Source: Euleptes europaea
Lineage: Eukaryota; Chordata; Lepidosauria; Squamata; Sphaerodactylidae
Length of the DNA stretch: 64,000 nucleotides
Direction: 5' to 3'
Assembly (NCBI RefSeq): GCF_029931775.1
Contig: NC_079321.1
Location: 16,946,501-17,010,500 of the forward strand
Positions 33,918 through 43,383 of the stretch are shown piece by piece (within the stretch, counting starts at the first letter, position 1; each line of letters starts with the position of its first letter). The position numbers and the translations under genes are program-made. The notes below the pieces were generated by a model. It saw only the letters and a program-made list of their open reading frames with translations. It had not been told where the DNA came from and did no database searches.

Positions 33918-34183
33918 GGGACCGGGGGACATGTTCATGGAGGAGAGGGGTATTCATGGCTAATAGTTAAAATGGCTACTAGTCATGATGCATACCTATT
34001 CTCTCTAGTATCAGAGGAGCGTATTCTGTTAGGTCCTGTGGAACACAGGCAGGATGGTGCGGCTGCAGTCGTCTTGTTTGGGGGCTTTCTAGAGGCACCT
34101 GGCTGGCCACTGTGTGAACAGACTGCTGGACTTGATGGGCCTGGGTCTGATCCAGCATGGCTTTTCTTATGTTCTTATGAAAC
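33918..34183 (+). mobile_element. L2-like LINE 3' end
   Basis: From 'gggggacatgttcatggaggag' to 'cttttcttatgttcttatg'. Same element as 42326. Confidence 0.85.
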
Positions 34184-34893
34184 TTTAAAATTTGAGATCC
34201 GAGTCTGGCAAATTATTGCATTGCCATTTAATGGGGCTCGGAGTGGACTGTTTTTGAAAAACATGACACCGATCTGAATCATTACCATAGACTTAGCAGG
34301 GGAAACTCTCAGTTAGTGATATTTTTCTGTGCATTTGTGATCTCCCTGAATCATGTTTAGCAATCCTACCCTGCCACAAAGATCTTAGTATTACTCACTG
34401 GGATGGGAAGGGAGTTTGCATGACCTGGCAAAATTCTCTGAGTTTTCATTGGTTACGTTTCCATTTTATAATCTGCTTTGCAGGTTCAGTCATGAAAGAC
34501 ATAAAGGGTGTGCAGTACGTTGTTTTGAAATCCTCCCTAACAAATCATGCCTTGAGGATTGGTATCTCAAACACAACGCCTGAGCAATCCTGTTGGCAAG
34601 TGACATCTGTGGGATGGGAGAGGATCCTAACCAAAATTCCAGTGCAACATAAAGTTAAGTGGGGTAGTGAATTCACACTCGCTCAATACTTTACTCCTCT
34701 GATAAACTGCATTGGTGGAACCCTTAGGCCCGTGTCAGTGAAAAGGAACAAAATGGGTGGAATTGAGGAGCATTTTGAGGAGTAATTCATACATTATGGA
34801 GTCCACAAATTGGGGGTCCCCACCCTGCGTCCTGTGTAACGTTCACATGTGAGTTACTGCCTCTTCAGAATTCCTGCATGTATGGTGTCTGTC
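34184..34893. other. unassigned intergenic DNA
   Basis: Contains a 121-codon open frame (34420-34785) with no family resemblance. I do not call it a gene. Confidence 0.45.
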
Positions 34894-35095
34894 TTACTGG
34901 AAAAGACAATAATGCTAGGAAAAGTTGAAGGCAGCAGGAAAAGAGGAAGACCCAGCAAGAGATGGGTTGACTCAATCAGGGATGCCAAGTTTGCAAGACT
35001 TGAGCGAGGCTGTTAACAACTGGATGTTTGGAGGTCATTAATTCCCAGGGCCGCCATAAGTCGGAAGCAACGTGACAGCACATAACATACACATG
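34894..35095 (+). mobile_element. Bov-B (RTE) LINE 3' end
   Basis: From the LEKTIMLGKVEGSRKRGRPS codons to 'cgtgacagcacataacatac'. Decayed near DSIRDA. Confidence 0.85.
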
Positions 35096-35387
35096 TAGCC
35101 TGATTCGGATTGTGACTGCAACGTGTGTGAACAGATATATATCGTAGTTTGGCCCTAAGAGGTATCAAGAGGGGCCTTTAATGAAAGGGCACATAACACT
35201 CATTTATGCCTTAACGACACCTGTGCATTTCTCTCCTGCTACAGGACTGAAGTTAACATAGCAAAGCGGGGATTGTCGGGTCATCTCCAGCTTCTGCTGT
35301 GGTGTGGTCATTCTAGATGGGCAGCCGCACGAATCTCTAGCAACAGAATAAAACAGCAGTTGAAAGACCTAACAAAAATTAATCCAG
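35096..35387. other. unassigned intergenic DNA
   Basis: Nothing recognised. Confidence 0.4.
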
Positions 35388-35830
35388 CATAATTTTTTTT
35401 TTTTTTGTAAAACAGGGCTTACTTCATCAGATGCACTAAAATGTATTTATATTAAAGGCAGCAAACAACAGAATGGGGAGAGAGATGTTACAAAGACAGC
35501 CCAAGCTGAACTTGTTTTAATTTTGATCTTGTTTAATTTCACATCTGAAGAAGTGAGCGTTGATTTACAAACACTCTTGCCAGAATAAATGCTGTTAGTC
35601 TTTAAGATGCCACCGGATGCCTGTTTTATTTTGCTACTGTATACTAGCATGGCTGCCCCTCTGGAAACTCTCTTTTTAGCATCTCCCCCACCCCCGCAGC
35701 CCTAATATGAAGTCATTATCCTTATGGATATACACATCATGAATCTGAACTGAGCTCCAACTCATGAAAGTGTATGCTGCAATAAATGTTGTTAGTCTCT
35801 AAAAGGCCACAATTTTATTTTTTATGTTTT
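35388..35830 (+). repeat. 'catcagatgca' repeat fragments
   Basis: 'cttacttcatcagatgcac' at 35418, 'aatgctgttagtctttaagatgcc' at 35588 and 'ctcatgaaagtgtatgctgc' at 35762 are pieces of the repeat seen at 25915. Order suggests two broken copies. Class unknown. Confidence 0.5.
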
Positions 35831-36042
35831 ATATGTTTATCTTTTTTATGTCTGCATAAAAATGCCCCGCCTGCTGCTGTTAATTGTTTATGACAAATGC
35901 CTTCCCATTTGGCAGCAAAAGAATGTGTTTAAATAATAAGAAAAATAATGTACACGTTTTCTCTCTGCAGCCCTGTTTGTGGGTGTGAATATCTGCCAAC
36001 AGAGTAACCCTTCATGCCCCCTTTGCCAGTGTGTCCTAGGGG

Positions 36043-36242
36043 TTGCCAGGTTGGACTAGGATCGGGGAGACCTGGGTTCAAATCTCCACTTGCCATGAAA
36101 CTTCATGGTTTACATTCATTCTCTCTCAACCTCACCTACCTCACAGGGCTGTTGCAAAGAGAAAACGAAGGAAGGGAAATGCCATGCAACCACCCTGAGT
36201 TCCTTGGAAGAAGGGTTGGCCAAAAATATTCTAAATCGATAA
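36043..36242 (+). mobile_element. older tRNA-derived SINE
   Basis: 'ggactaggatcggggagacctgg' B-box region, then 'cctacctcacagggctgttgc'. Tail 'ctaaatcgataagtaaa'. Confidence 0.7.
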
Positions 36243-36756
36243 GTAAAGTGGGCTTTGTTCCATTAAAAGAAATGTTATGCCACAATAAAACAGGTGCAGC
36301 CGCACACACTGTGTTGGTTTCACTGCAAACCGACTACCCACGCTGCCCCTGTGGGATTTGCTCTTTACCTTGTGTACTTTGAGTTTGGCAGAGAAAGGTG
36401 AGAGAACTATAGTGACCTTTCATGGCCATTTGGCAGGAAAGCCCTGTATGCATTTAAATAGTAACAAACGTTTTCTGAAAGAGTGTGCTGAGACCAGGAG
36501 GGAACTTTGGATGTCTCCTGCATCAGATGAAGTGGGCTCCCATCTGGATAAGCCCATGCTGCTCACACGTGAGGTCCAAACACTGCCATACCTTTTGCCA
36601 AACCTCAATCCAGCTCTGTCCCTCTCCCAGACAGAGAACGGCTAGCAGGGACTAAGTTTCCAAGCGCACCGGCAGCCCATTTGGATCCAGACTGTGGTCA
36701 AAGAGGAGGAAGGGCTTCAGCCCTCCCCACCGCCATCATTTTCCAGCACCTTGTAG
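36243..36756. other. unassigned intergenic DNA
   Basis: No gene, RNA or repeat recognised. Confidence 0.45.
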
Positions 36757-36905
36757 TGATGGGAATGTCTGACTAGCATCTGGGAGACCCGTGTTTGAAG
36801 CCCCACTCAGCCACACAAGCTCATTGAGTGACCCTGGGCCAGTCACTCTCTCTTAGCCCAGCCTACCTCACAGGGTTGTGGTTAGGATAAAAATGGAAAA
36901 GGGAA
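36757..36905 (+). mobile_element. older tRNA-derived SINE
   Basis: 'ctgactagcatctgggagaccc', 'ccctgggccagtcac', 'cctacctcacagggttgtgg'. Confidence 0.7.
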
Positions 36906-37070
36906 GGCTGTTCGTGCTACTAGTAAAAAGGGATACTAGTCGTGGTGCATACCTATTCTCTCCAGTACCAGAGGAGCATGCCTATAAGGTGCTGTGGAAC
37001 AAAGGCAGGATAATGCTGCTGCTGCTGCCCATCTTGTTTGTGGGCTTCCCAGAGGCACCTGGTTGGCCAC

Positions 37071-37605
37071 CTTCTCGGGAGGTGGTAAGCGCTCCTTCCC
37101 TGGAGGTTTTCAAGAAGAGGCTAGATGGCCATCTGTCAGCAATGCTGATTCTATGACCTTAGGCCAGTGGTTCCCAATGTGGGGCACACGCCCCACAGGG
37201 GGGCAATTTGATTTTTAAGGGGGCCAATTCGAGAAACAGTGAATTTTTTTTTGCATTTCTTATGGTTCTAGGGGCCTCATATACAGTATATAAATATATA
37301 TTGTGACATACACATTTTAAAAATTAAAATCAGAATGTACACGGAGGTCAGCTGGTGACAATGTCACAGGGGGGGGCATCAGGATTTTAGAGATGCTTAG
37401 GTGGGGCCTGGCCAAAAAAGGTCAGGAACCACTGCCTTAGGCAGTTCATGAGAGGGAGGGCATCTTGGCCATCTTCTGGGTGTGGAGTAGGGGTCACTGG
37501 GGTGTGTGTTTTGGGGGAGGTAGTTGTGAAATTCCTGCATTGTGCAGGGGGTTGGACTAGATGACCCTGGTGGTCCCTTCCAACTCTATGATTCTGTGAT
37601 GCTAT
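37071..37605 (+). mobile_element. CR1 3' end, split by a hAT element
   Basis: 'ctcgggaggtggtaagcg' to 'tatgaccttaggc', then resumes 'agttcatgagagggagggc' and ends 'ccaactctatgattctgtga'. Confidence 0.9.
37165..37434 (+). mobile_element. non-autonomous hAT element (CAGTGGTTCCCAA ends)
   Basis: 270 bp, ends CAGTGGTTCCCAA and GGAACCACTG. Both flanks are CCTTAGGC, a perfect 8-bp duplication inside CR1. The body differs from the 285-bp family, with a palindromic 'gcacacgccccacaggggggc' start. Confidence 0.92.
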
Positions 37606-37676
37606 GTGTGGACAGACGGCTGGACTTGATGGGCCTTGGTCTGATCCAGCATGGCCTTTCTTATGTTCTTATGTAA

Positions 37677-38153
37677 GTCTCTCTGCGCCCCTATTTGGGG
37701 GGGGGAATCTGAGGAGTGGCTCTATAAATACATCTTTTATTTACTAGGGAGTCAGTCCCATTGGACTCCGCGGCACTGGCGTCTGAGTAAACATGCCAAA
37801 GAGTGGGCTGACAAATCTGTTCATTTCCAGGAGGTTATATTTAAAATATGTATTTTGTAAGCCATGAGCTCCATTTTTGACTATGGAATTTTAATGACCA
37901 ATTGCAAATGAATTTGTAGTGAATATTTAAATCTTTTATTGTTAGTACTTTGAGATAGGGATTTTTTTATGTACTCCATGAAGGCGTGGAAGCGGGTTGA
38001 CTTGTATAAACTGGTAAGCTCCTATTAAAAGAACTTAAAGAGTGTTGTTCTTGTTGTCAGTTGACGTGTTTGGAGATGTTGTTTGTGCCTGAAGGTGGCT
38101 TCCTATGAAGATGTTATTAGAACAGTGATCCCCCAATGTGGTACCTGTCAATG
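37677..38153. other. unassigned intergenic DNA
   Basis: No gene, RNA or repeat recognised. Confidence 0.45.
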
Positions 38154-38336
38154 GGCGAAAACACACGGGAAGTTTGGCCTTGGATTTGCAGCTCTCTAGA
38201 TGCACATTTTCCCCATCTGAATTCTCAAAACTCTGCAGGGGGGCTTATTGTTGCGTTTTGAGAATTTGGCTGGGGAAAATGTGCGTTTAGAGATCTGCAA
38301 CTCCAAGGCAAAAGCTCCCGTGCATTTTCGCCCAAC
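38154..38336. mobile_element. foldback element
   Basis: Arms of about 70 bases: TGGGCGAAAACACACGGGA pairs with TCCCGTGCATTTTCGCCCA, and 'ctctagatgcacattttcccc' with 'ggggaaaatgtgcgtttagag'. Landmarks link it to 33253 and 41111. No clear flanking duplication. Confidence 0.82.
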
Positions 38337-38539
38337 GTGTTTCCTGGTCAGGGCTGGATTTAGGTTTCAGGAGGCCCTAAGCTATTGAAGGTAATGGGGC
38401 CCTTTATATGTCCAGCTATCCTTTGTCAACAACAAATTGTCACTGTTTTTTGTGTTGAATATATGCTATATGGTAATTTATGGACCTAATAGGTATCTAA
38501 AGCCATTTGCACATAACAAAATATGTATTTTATCAAAAT

Positions 38540-39055
38540 AATTGGGTTTTTTTTATTACTTTTTATTGTTTTTTCCATAATAACACAAACCATCTTATAC
38601 GGTATTTCATAAAGCTTCTTTCCATATGTTAGTAAATAGCAATATATAGCTTAATGTATACCTTCATTGTTAAATACATCTAATAGTTTGGACTCCCCCC
38701 CCCCCCAGCTTCCTCTAACCTATTCATAATCTAGTCACTCCTTTATATTGAAAATTATCTATTCTTACTAGACTGGTATATAATTGTGTATAATTTTCTA
38801 TTTATTCTTATCAAAGTAATGGTTGAACTGAACGACAATTAAGAAGTAGATTAATAGCGAAATAATTATTAAGCTCTAATTTAAAATGATTTTTTATTGT
38901 TCCCTATTAACATCCCACACCCTCATTAGCACATTATCTTGATACTTACAGGACAATGATTAGCACATTACCTTTGATACTTTTTGCAGGACAATGATTC
39001 AGCTCAAACCCAACCCCCTTTCTGACTATATATTACTCTTCCTACACACTTGACA
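38540..39055. other. AT-rich stretch inside the hAT element
   Basis: Resembles LINE 3' UTR text in style (compare 50815-51370) with a C run at 38694. I could not fix a family. Confidence 0.35.
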
Positions 39056-39177
39056 CTGAGAGACACTGTCCTTCAGTGTTACTCCTCTGAAGATGCCGGC
39101 CACAGCTGCTGGCGAAACGTCAGGAAAGAAAAGACCAAGACCATGGTTACACAGCCCGGATAACCTACGAGAACCAA
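39056..39177 (+). repeat. single arm of the palindromic repeat of 23525
   Basis: Matches the right arm: 'cttcagtgttactcctctg' to 'ggataacctacgagaacc'. The left arm is absent. A second short copy of its end flanks the right side of the next segment (39859-39872 plus 40374-40383). Confidence 0.8.
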
Positions 39178-39857
39178 GGTTTAACTTTGCTTAGGAACGC
39201 ACCGTTAGTCTCTTGGCTTTGTAAATGTATGTGAGAAACTTTTATAAATTGATTAAAATGGCAGACAAAAATAGTGTTATCTGAAGCTAAGTATGCGGGT
39301 CATGGCTAGTTGCTAACATGCCATGTGCAATAGGCTTAGTCACATGTTTGAAAGAAATGGCTACTTTGGCGTCAAAATGGTTTTGTTAAAATCAGTCCCA
39401 CACTTGCAGAAGAAATAAAAACACACACATTAGAGAGAAATGACACCTAACCTAATTCAAATGAATTAACACAGATTAGGAACTAAATTAAGCAAATCAG
39501 ATTAAGGCAGATTAAACCTAAGATTGCCAGGTATGATTGTTCTGAAAAGAAAAAAGAATAACCTCGGCTGTAAAGGGCTTAAAACAGCAACCTATGGAGT
39601 AAAAATAGTTTTTGCAAACTTTTGATGAAGATTGATATATGATTATATTTGCAGCTTTCGGCTTTAGAAAGTTTCTCAAGCCCTGATTTTCATTTCCGTG
39701 AATCCTTTCCCTTGATCAGGTGCCACTCACTTACTCTTGCGCAAGGAGTCTCTTTGCATTAGATAGCCAATACCCCCACCGCTACAATAATAGGAGCAAC
39801 TGGAAAGCTTGTGGCACAACTCCCTCTTCCCTACTAAAATGAAGGGTGCGCATCTTG
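39178..39857 (-). repeat. repeat, inverted partner of 19675-20308
   Basis: 39178-39811 is the reverse complement of 19675-20308. It is flanked by GGATAACCTACRAGAACCAA on both sides (the right copy is interrupted by the hAT at 39873), which looks like a 20-bp target duplication. Confidence 0.75.
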
Positions 39858-39872
39858 TAGGATAACCTACAA

Positions 39873-40365
39873 CAGGGGTGGGGAACGTCAGGCCCGGGGG
39901 CCGTATAAGGCCCGCGAAAGCGTTTGGTCTGGCCCTTCGCTGGTCCTGGCAGATCTCTAGCTCAGAAGGCTCTAAGACGGGTGATCCGCCCCCTCCCGCA
40001 GACAGGAATAGCCTCTATTCAATGTGGATGTGTTTGTTTTGCCGAGAAAAGGAACCTTTTTTCTGCCTTGAAGAAGAGTCATTAGCTATGGAGCTGCTAG
40101 GACTGCCCAAGAGTATGTGTGTGTGTTACGTGCCGTCAAGTCGCTTCCGACTCCTGGCGACCCTATGAATGAAAGTCCTCCAAAATGTCCTATCTTTGAC
40201 AGCCTTGCTCAGATCTTGCCAATCGAAGGCTGTGGCTTCCTTTATTGAGTCCATCCATCAAGAGTATAGCAGGCTAATTGTAAGCTGATAATTTTGCATG
40301 GGCCGCAAATGATATTATAAATATCTAAATGGCCCTTGGCAGATAAAAAGGTTTCCCCACCCCTG
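39873..40365 (+). mobile_element. non-autonomous hAT element (CAGGGGTGGGGAA ends)
   Basis: Ends CAGGGGTGGGGAAC and GTTTCCCCACCCCTG. Both flanks are ACCTACAA, a perfect 8-bp duplication. Interior starts 'caggcccgggggccg', typical of vertebrate hAT MITEs, and is interrupted by a Bov-B tail. Confidence 0.93.
40117..40258 (-). mobile_element. Bov-B 3' tail, 142 bp, with target duplication
   Basis: Reversed Bov-B end (GTGCCGTCAAGTCGCTTCC and 'ccttgctcagatcttgcc'). CAAGAGTAT occurs at 40108-40116 and 40259-40267, a perfect 9-bp duplication, so this is a complete, strongly 5'-truncated insertion. Confidence 0.95.
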
Positions 40366-40507
40366 ACCTACAAGAACCAATGATTTTTTTATATTCATAA
40401 ACTGAATGCAAACGCTTTTTTTTTCTTTATTTTTTTTGGGGGGGGGAGGCCAAGAGAGTGGGGCCCTAAGCTACAGCTGGTTGCGCTTCTGCGTAAACCC
40501 GGCCCCG

Positions 40508-40840
40508 TTCCTGGCGCGCACTGGGGTCTTCTGCAAAAGTCCAGTCCTGGTTTTCCTCTTCCCCGGGAGGGGCTGGAAGGGAGGCCTTTGGCTGCAAGGG
40601 CCATCCCCCGGCGTGTTGGGACCCGCCCGCCTCCCGGTGCCAGACAGGGCGGGTCCCTGCGCGATCCCTCCGGCCGCAGCCTGGCGCGCGATGCCTGCCT
40701 GCCTGCCGGGGCCCGGGGAGGTGGGGCCGGCTGGGGGAAAGGCGCCGCCTCGCTCGCTGGCTCGGGGCTGCCGCCAGCTGCAGGAAGCCGCTCCCCTGGC
40801 ACGGGAGAGGCGGCGGCGGCACCCAGCTCGGAAGGACCCG
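40508..40840 (+). promoter_or_regulatory. FERMT1: CpG island, likely FERMT1 promoter and non-coding exon 1
   Basis: The only long GC- and CpG-rich block in the window. It holds GC boxes ('ccgccc' near 40625, 'gggcggg' near 40648) and no TATA box. It ends with GGACCCG|GTGAGT, a strong 5' splice site with the GT at 40841-40842. Human FERMT1 also starts with a non-coding exon ahead of the ATG exon, so a 5' UTR exon ending at 40840 is the natural reading. The exact transcription start cannot be seen; the exon probably begins within the last 100-200 bases. Open frames across this block on both strands come from GC richness. Intron 1 would be 6.6-6.7 kb. Confidence 0.75.
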
Positions 40841-40910
40841 GTGAGTGTCGGGGGGGAGGGGGGAGACGGGGATCCGGCCGGCTTTGGAAAGGGGCAGTGG
40901 GGCCATTTAT

Positions 40911-41087
40911 TCATGGAAGGCTTTGCATTGGATTGGCCACTCTATCGATGCACATTTCCCCCCTCTGAATTCTCCAAACTCTGCATTGGCAACTTATTGT
41001 TGAGTTTTGAGGATATGGATGGGGGGGGGGGAAGTGCACCCAAAGAGTGGCAAATCCAATGCAAAGCCTTCCAAAAACGCACGGGAG
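40911..41087. mobile_element. foldback element in FERMT1 intron 1, copy 1
   Basis: Arms 'ggaaggctttgcattggat' and 'atccaatgcaaagccttcc' pair. Begins 'ggccatttattcatgg'. Lies about 70 bases after exon 1. Confidence 0.82.
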
Positions 41088-41110
41088 GTGGGCCGCTCTC
41101 TCTGTGCGTG

Positions 41111-41502
41111 TGGCCATTTATTCATGGAAGGTTTCGCGTTGGATTTGCCGCGCTCTAGATGCGCATTTTCCCCATCTGGATTCTCAAAGCTCTGCATGGC
41201 GGCTTATTGTTGAGTTTTGAGACTATGGAGGCGGGGGGGGGGGAAGTGCATCTAAAGAGTGGCCGATCGTTAAATATAAAGAACCATGACGGATTAGATA
41301 GTAAATGTAAAGGGGAGTATTAGAATTTTAAATGGACAGAGGAGGAGGGAGGGGAAGTTACAGAAAGTATTATAAACATATGAAAAACATTTTTTATATA
41401 TATATTAAGACAAATGATGATGAAATTAACTGTAATAGTATTAAAAAAAAATAAAGAGTGGCAAATCCAATGCAAAACCTTCCATGAATAAATGCCCCAT
41501 GG
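41111..41502. mobile_element. foldback element in FERMT1 intron 1, copy 2, split
   Basis: Same orientation and family as copy 1. Arms 'catggaaggtttcgcgttgg' and 'ccaatgcaaaaccttccatg'. Interrupted at 41264-41451 by a short A-tailed insertion. Confidence 0.85.
41264..41451 (+). mobile_element. short A-tailed retro-insertion (L1-like mechanism)
   Basis: 188 bp ending in 'ttaaaaaaaaa'. TAAAGAGTGGC stands on both sides (11-bp duplication), and the foldback arm continues correctly after it. The inserted sequence itself matches no family I know. Confidence 0.85.
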
Positions 41503-41640
41503 CGACGCTATGCATGAAAGTCCTCCAAAATGCCCTGTCTTTGACCCCCTTGCTCAGATCTTGCAAACTGAAGGCTGGGGCTTCCTTGATTGAGTCCGTC
41601 CATCTCTTGTGGGGTCTTCCTCTTTTCCCATCACCTACTT
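41497..41640 (-). mobile_element. Bov-B LINE 3' fragment
   Basis: Reversed, without the last tail bases: 'ggcgacgctatgcatg', 'ccttgctcagatcttgc', 'tcttgtggggtcttcctc'. Confidence 0.85.
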
Positions 41641-41644
41641 TTTT

Positions 41645-42075
41645 TTCTCCCTTTCCCATAATACTAGAACATGGGGTCATCTGCTAAAGCTGGAGGGTGA
41701 GAGATTCAAAACAGATGAAAGGAAGTATTTTTTCACACAACGCATAGTTAAACTGTGGAACTCCCTGCCCCAGGATGTGGGGATGGCTGCCAGCTTGGAG
41801 GGCTTTAAGAGGGGAGTGGACATGTTCATAGAGGAGAGGGGTATTCATGGCTGTTAGTTAGAATGGATATTAGTCATGCTGCATACCTATTCTCTCTAGT
41901 ATCAGAGGAGCATGCCTATTATTTTGGGTGCGGTGGAACACAGGCAGGATGGTGCTGCTGCAGCCGTCTTGTTTGGGGGCTTTCTAGAGGCACCTGGTTG
42001 GCCACTGTGTGAACAGACTGCTGCACTTGATGGACTATGGTCTGATCCAGCAGGGCCTTTCTTATGTTCTTAGGC
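41645..42075 (+). mobile_element. L2-like LINE 3' end
   Basis: The longest copy here. It encodes the C-terminal peptide FTQRIVKLWNSLPQDVGMAA, typical of CR1/L2-group ORF ends, then a UTR ending 'ctttcttatgttctta'. Confidence 0.88.
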
Positions 42076-42167
42076 GGCTCCCCAGATGGGGTCCTAGAGA
42101 ACGAGGGGGAAGGGAAAGTTGGGGGGGGGGGTCAGACAGGCTTCGCTTTTAGCCGCTGAGTCACGCC

Positions 42168-42696
42168 ACCCCATAGGGTTTTTAAGGCGAGAGACTAACA
42201 GAGGCGGTTTGCCATTGCCTGGCCCGGTAGAGCAACCCAGCCAGAACTTTCTTGGTGGTCTCCCATCCGAGTATTAACCAGGGCTGACCCTGCTTAGCAG
42301 CCGAGATCTGGAGAGGTCGAGCGAGTCTTCTTCACACAACGCATAGTTAAACTATGGAACTCCCTGCCCCAGGATGTGGCCGTGACTGCCAACTTGGAAG
42401 GCTTTAAGAGGGAAGTGGACATGTTCATGGAGGAGAGGGGTATTCATGGCTACTAGTAAAAAATGGACACTAGTTGTGATGCATACCTATTCTCTCCAGG
42501 ATCAGAGGAGCATGCCTATTATCTTAGGTGCTGTGGAACACAGGCAGGATGGTGCTGCTGCAGCCGTCTTGTTTGGGGGCTTCCTAGAGGCACCTGGTTG
42601 GCCACTGTGTGAACAGACTGCTGGGCTTGATGGGCCTTGGTCTGATCCAGCATGGCCTTTCTTATGTTCTTATGTCTGGGCTATTCAGGTCAGGGC
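42168..42696 (-). mobile_element. 5S rRNA-derived SINE split by an L2-like LINE
   Basis: 42168-42325 holds the reversed C box ('tctcccatccgagtat') and A box ('ctgcttagcagc'). The remaining 'tctgggctattcaggtcagg' lies at 42673-42696, after the LINE. Confidence 0.85.
42326..42672 (+). mobile_element. L2-like LINE 3' end inside a 5S SINE
   Basis: 'ttcacacaacgcatagttaaac' to 'cttatgttcttatg'. Very close to the copy at 41645. Confidence 0.9.
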
Positions 42697-43383
42697 AGAG
42701 ACTTCAATCGGGGCATTTTATTCCAAGGGGAGAGGGGTTCCGTGACCTATGGTTCCAGTAGGGCACTGAATATGATCCTTTACAATAGGAAATGAAATCT
42801 TTCCCTAAAGATCTATTAGAGGGGAAGGAGGGATGGAGGCTTGAATAACCAGTGTGTAAAGAGAATGGCAAGCTAAGATTTAAAAAAAAAATAAGACTAG
42901 AGGGCTTCTTCCAGATGCTTCGCAGAAAGTGAAAAGGATAGAGATGTGCAGTTGCCAATCATCCAAGTGTGAACCATGTACAGATTGATACCCACACATG
43001 AAACCAATTGTGCTGAGTGCTCCTCTGTGTATTTATTTCTTATTGTGAGACCTAGATCAGGCTGCTTCCTAACAGAAAATTTAGTGTTACCGGTTGGACT
43101 CACTCCAAGCAGTGTTCGGGCTGCGGAAACTTTATGGATTATTAATCAGCATGTCAATTATCAGTAATGGGAAGTTGTATATTTTGAAATATGCAAATAG
43201 GCTTTCTTATACTGGCCCGTTGTTGATCTCTTACTCTGAATGTTTGCATAAAAGGTTGCTGACCCCTGTTGAAGATTATTTGGCTGTTGGAGGAAAGGGG
43301 ACGCCCAACAAATACTAAGAGGACTTTGCTGGAAATCTTGTAAAAAATAATTTTATGTCTGTGTTGGCAGAGCCCTTGAAGCT
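42697..43383. other. unassigned intron 1 DNA
   Basis: No exon, RNA or repeat recognised. Confidence 0.45.

Larger units (their letters stand above)
36915..37676 (+). mobile_element. L2-like LINE 3' end, split by CR1
   Basis: Left part ends at 'acctggttggccac' (37070). Right part resumes at 'tgtgtggacagacggctgg' (37606) and ends 'ttcttatgttcttatg'. In intact copies these halves are contiguous. Confidence 0.85.
38349..40507 (+). mobile_element. hAT-type element carrying several nested insertions
   Basis: Left end CAGGGCTGGATTTAGG, right end CGTAAACCCGGCCCCG: 12 of 16 bases are complementary. Subterminal 'ggccctaagct' occurs near each end. The flanks are TTCCTGGT and TTCCTGGC, a 7-of-8 duplication. 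Most of the interior is later insertions. The right end touches the FERMT1 CpG island. Confidence 0.68.

Noticed and set aside
33618-34277. 219-codon open frame
   Set aside because: Composed of a foldback arm plus an L2-like LINE end; the same peptide piece recurs at 42446-42745.
34420-34785. 121-codon open frame as a possible gene
   Set aside because: No recognisable motif, no flanking splice sites and no repeat or homologue in the window to support it.
40395-41158. Long open frames on both strands (up to 250 codons) across the GC-rich block
   Set aside because: Six-frame openness follows from GC richness. The peptides are low-complexity, cross a hAT end and a foldback element, and ignore the clear splice donor at 40841.
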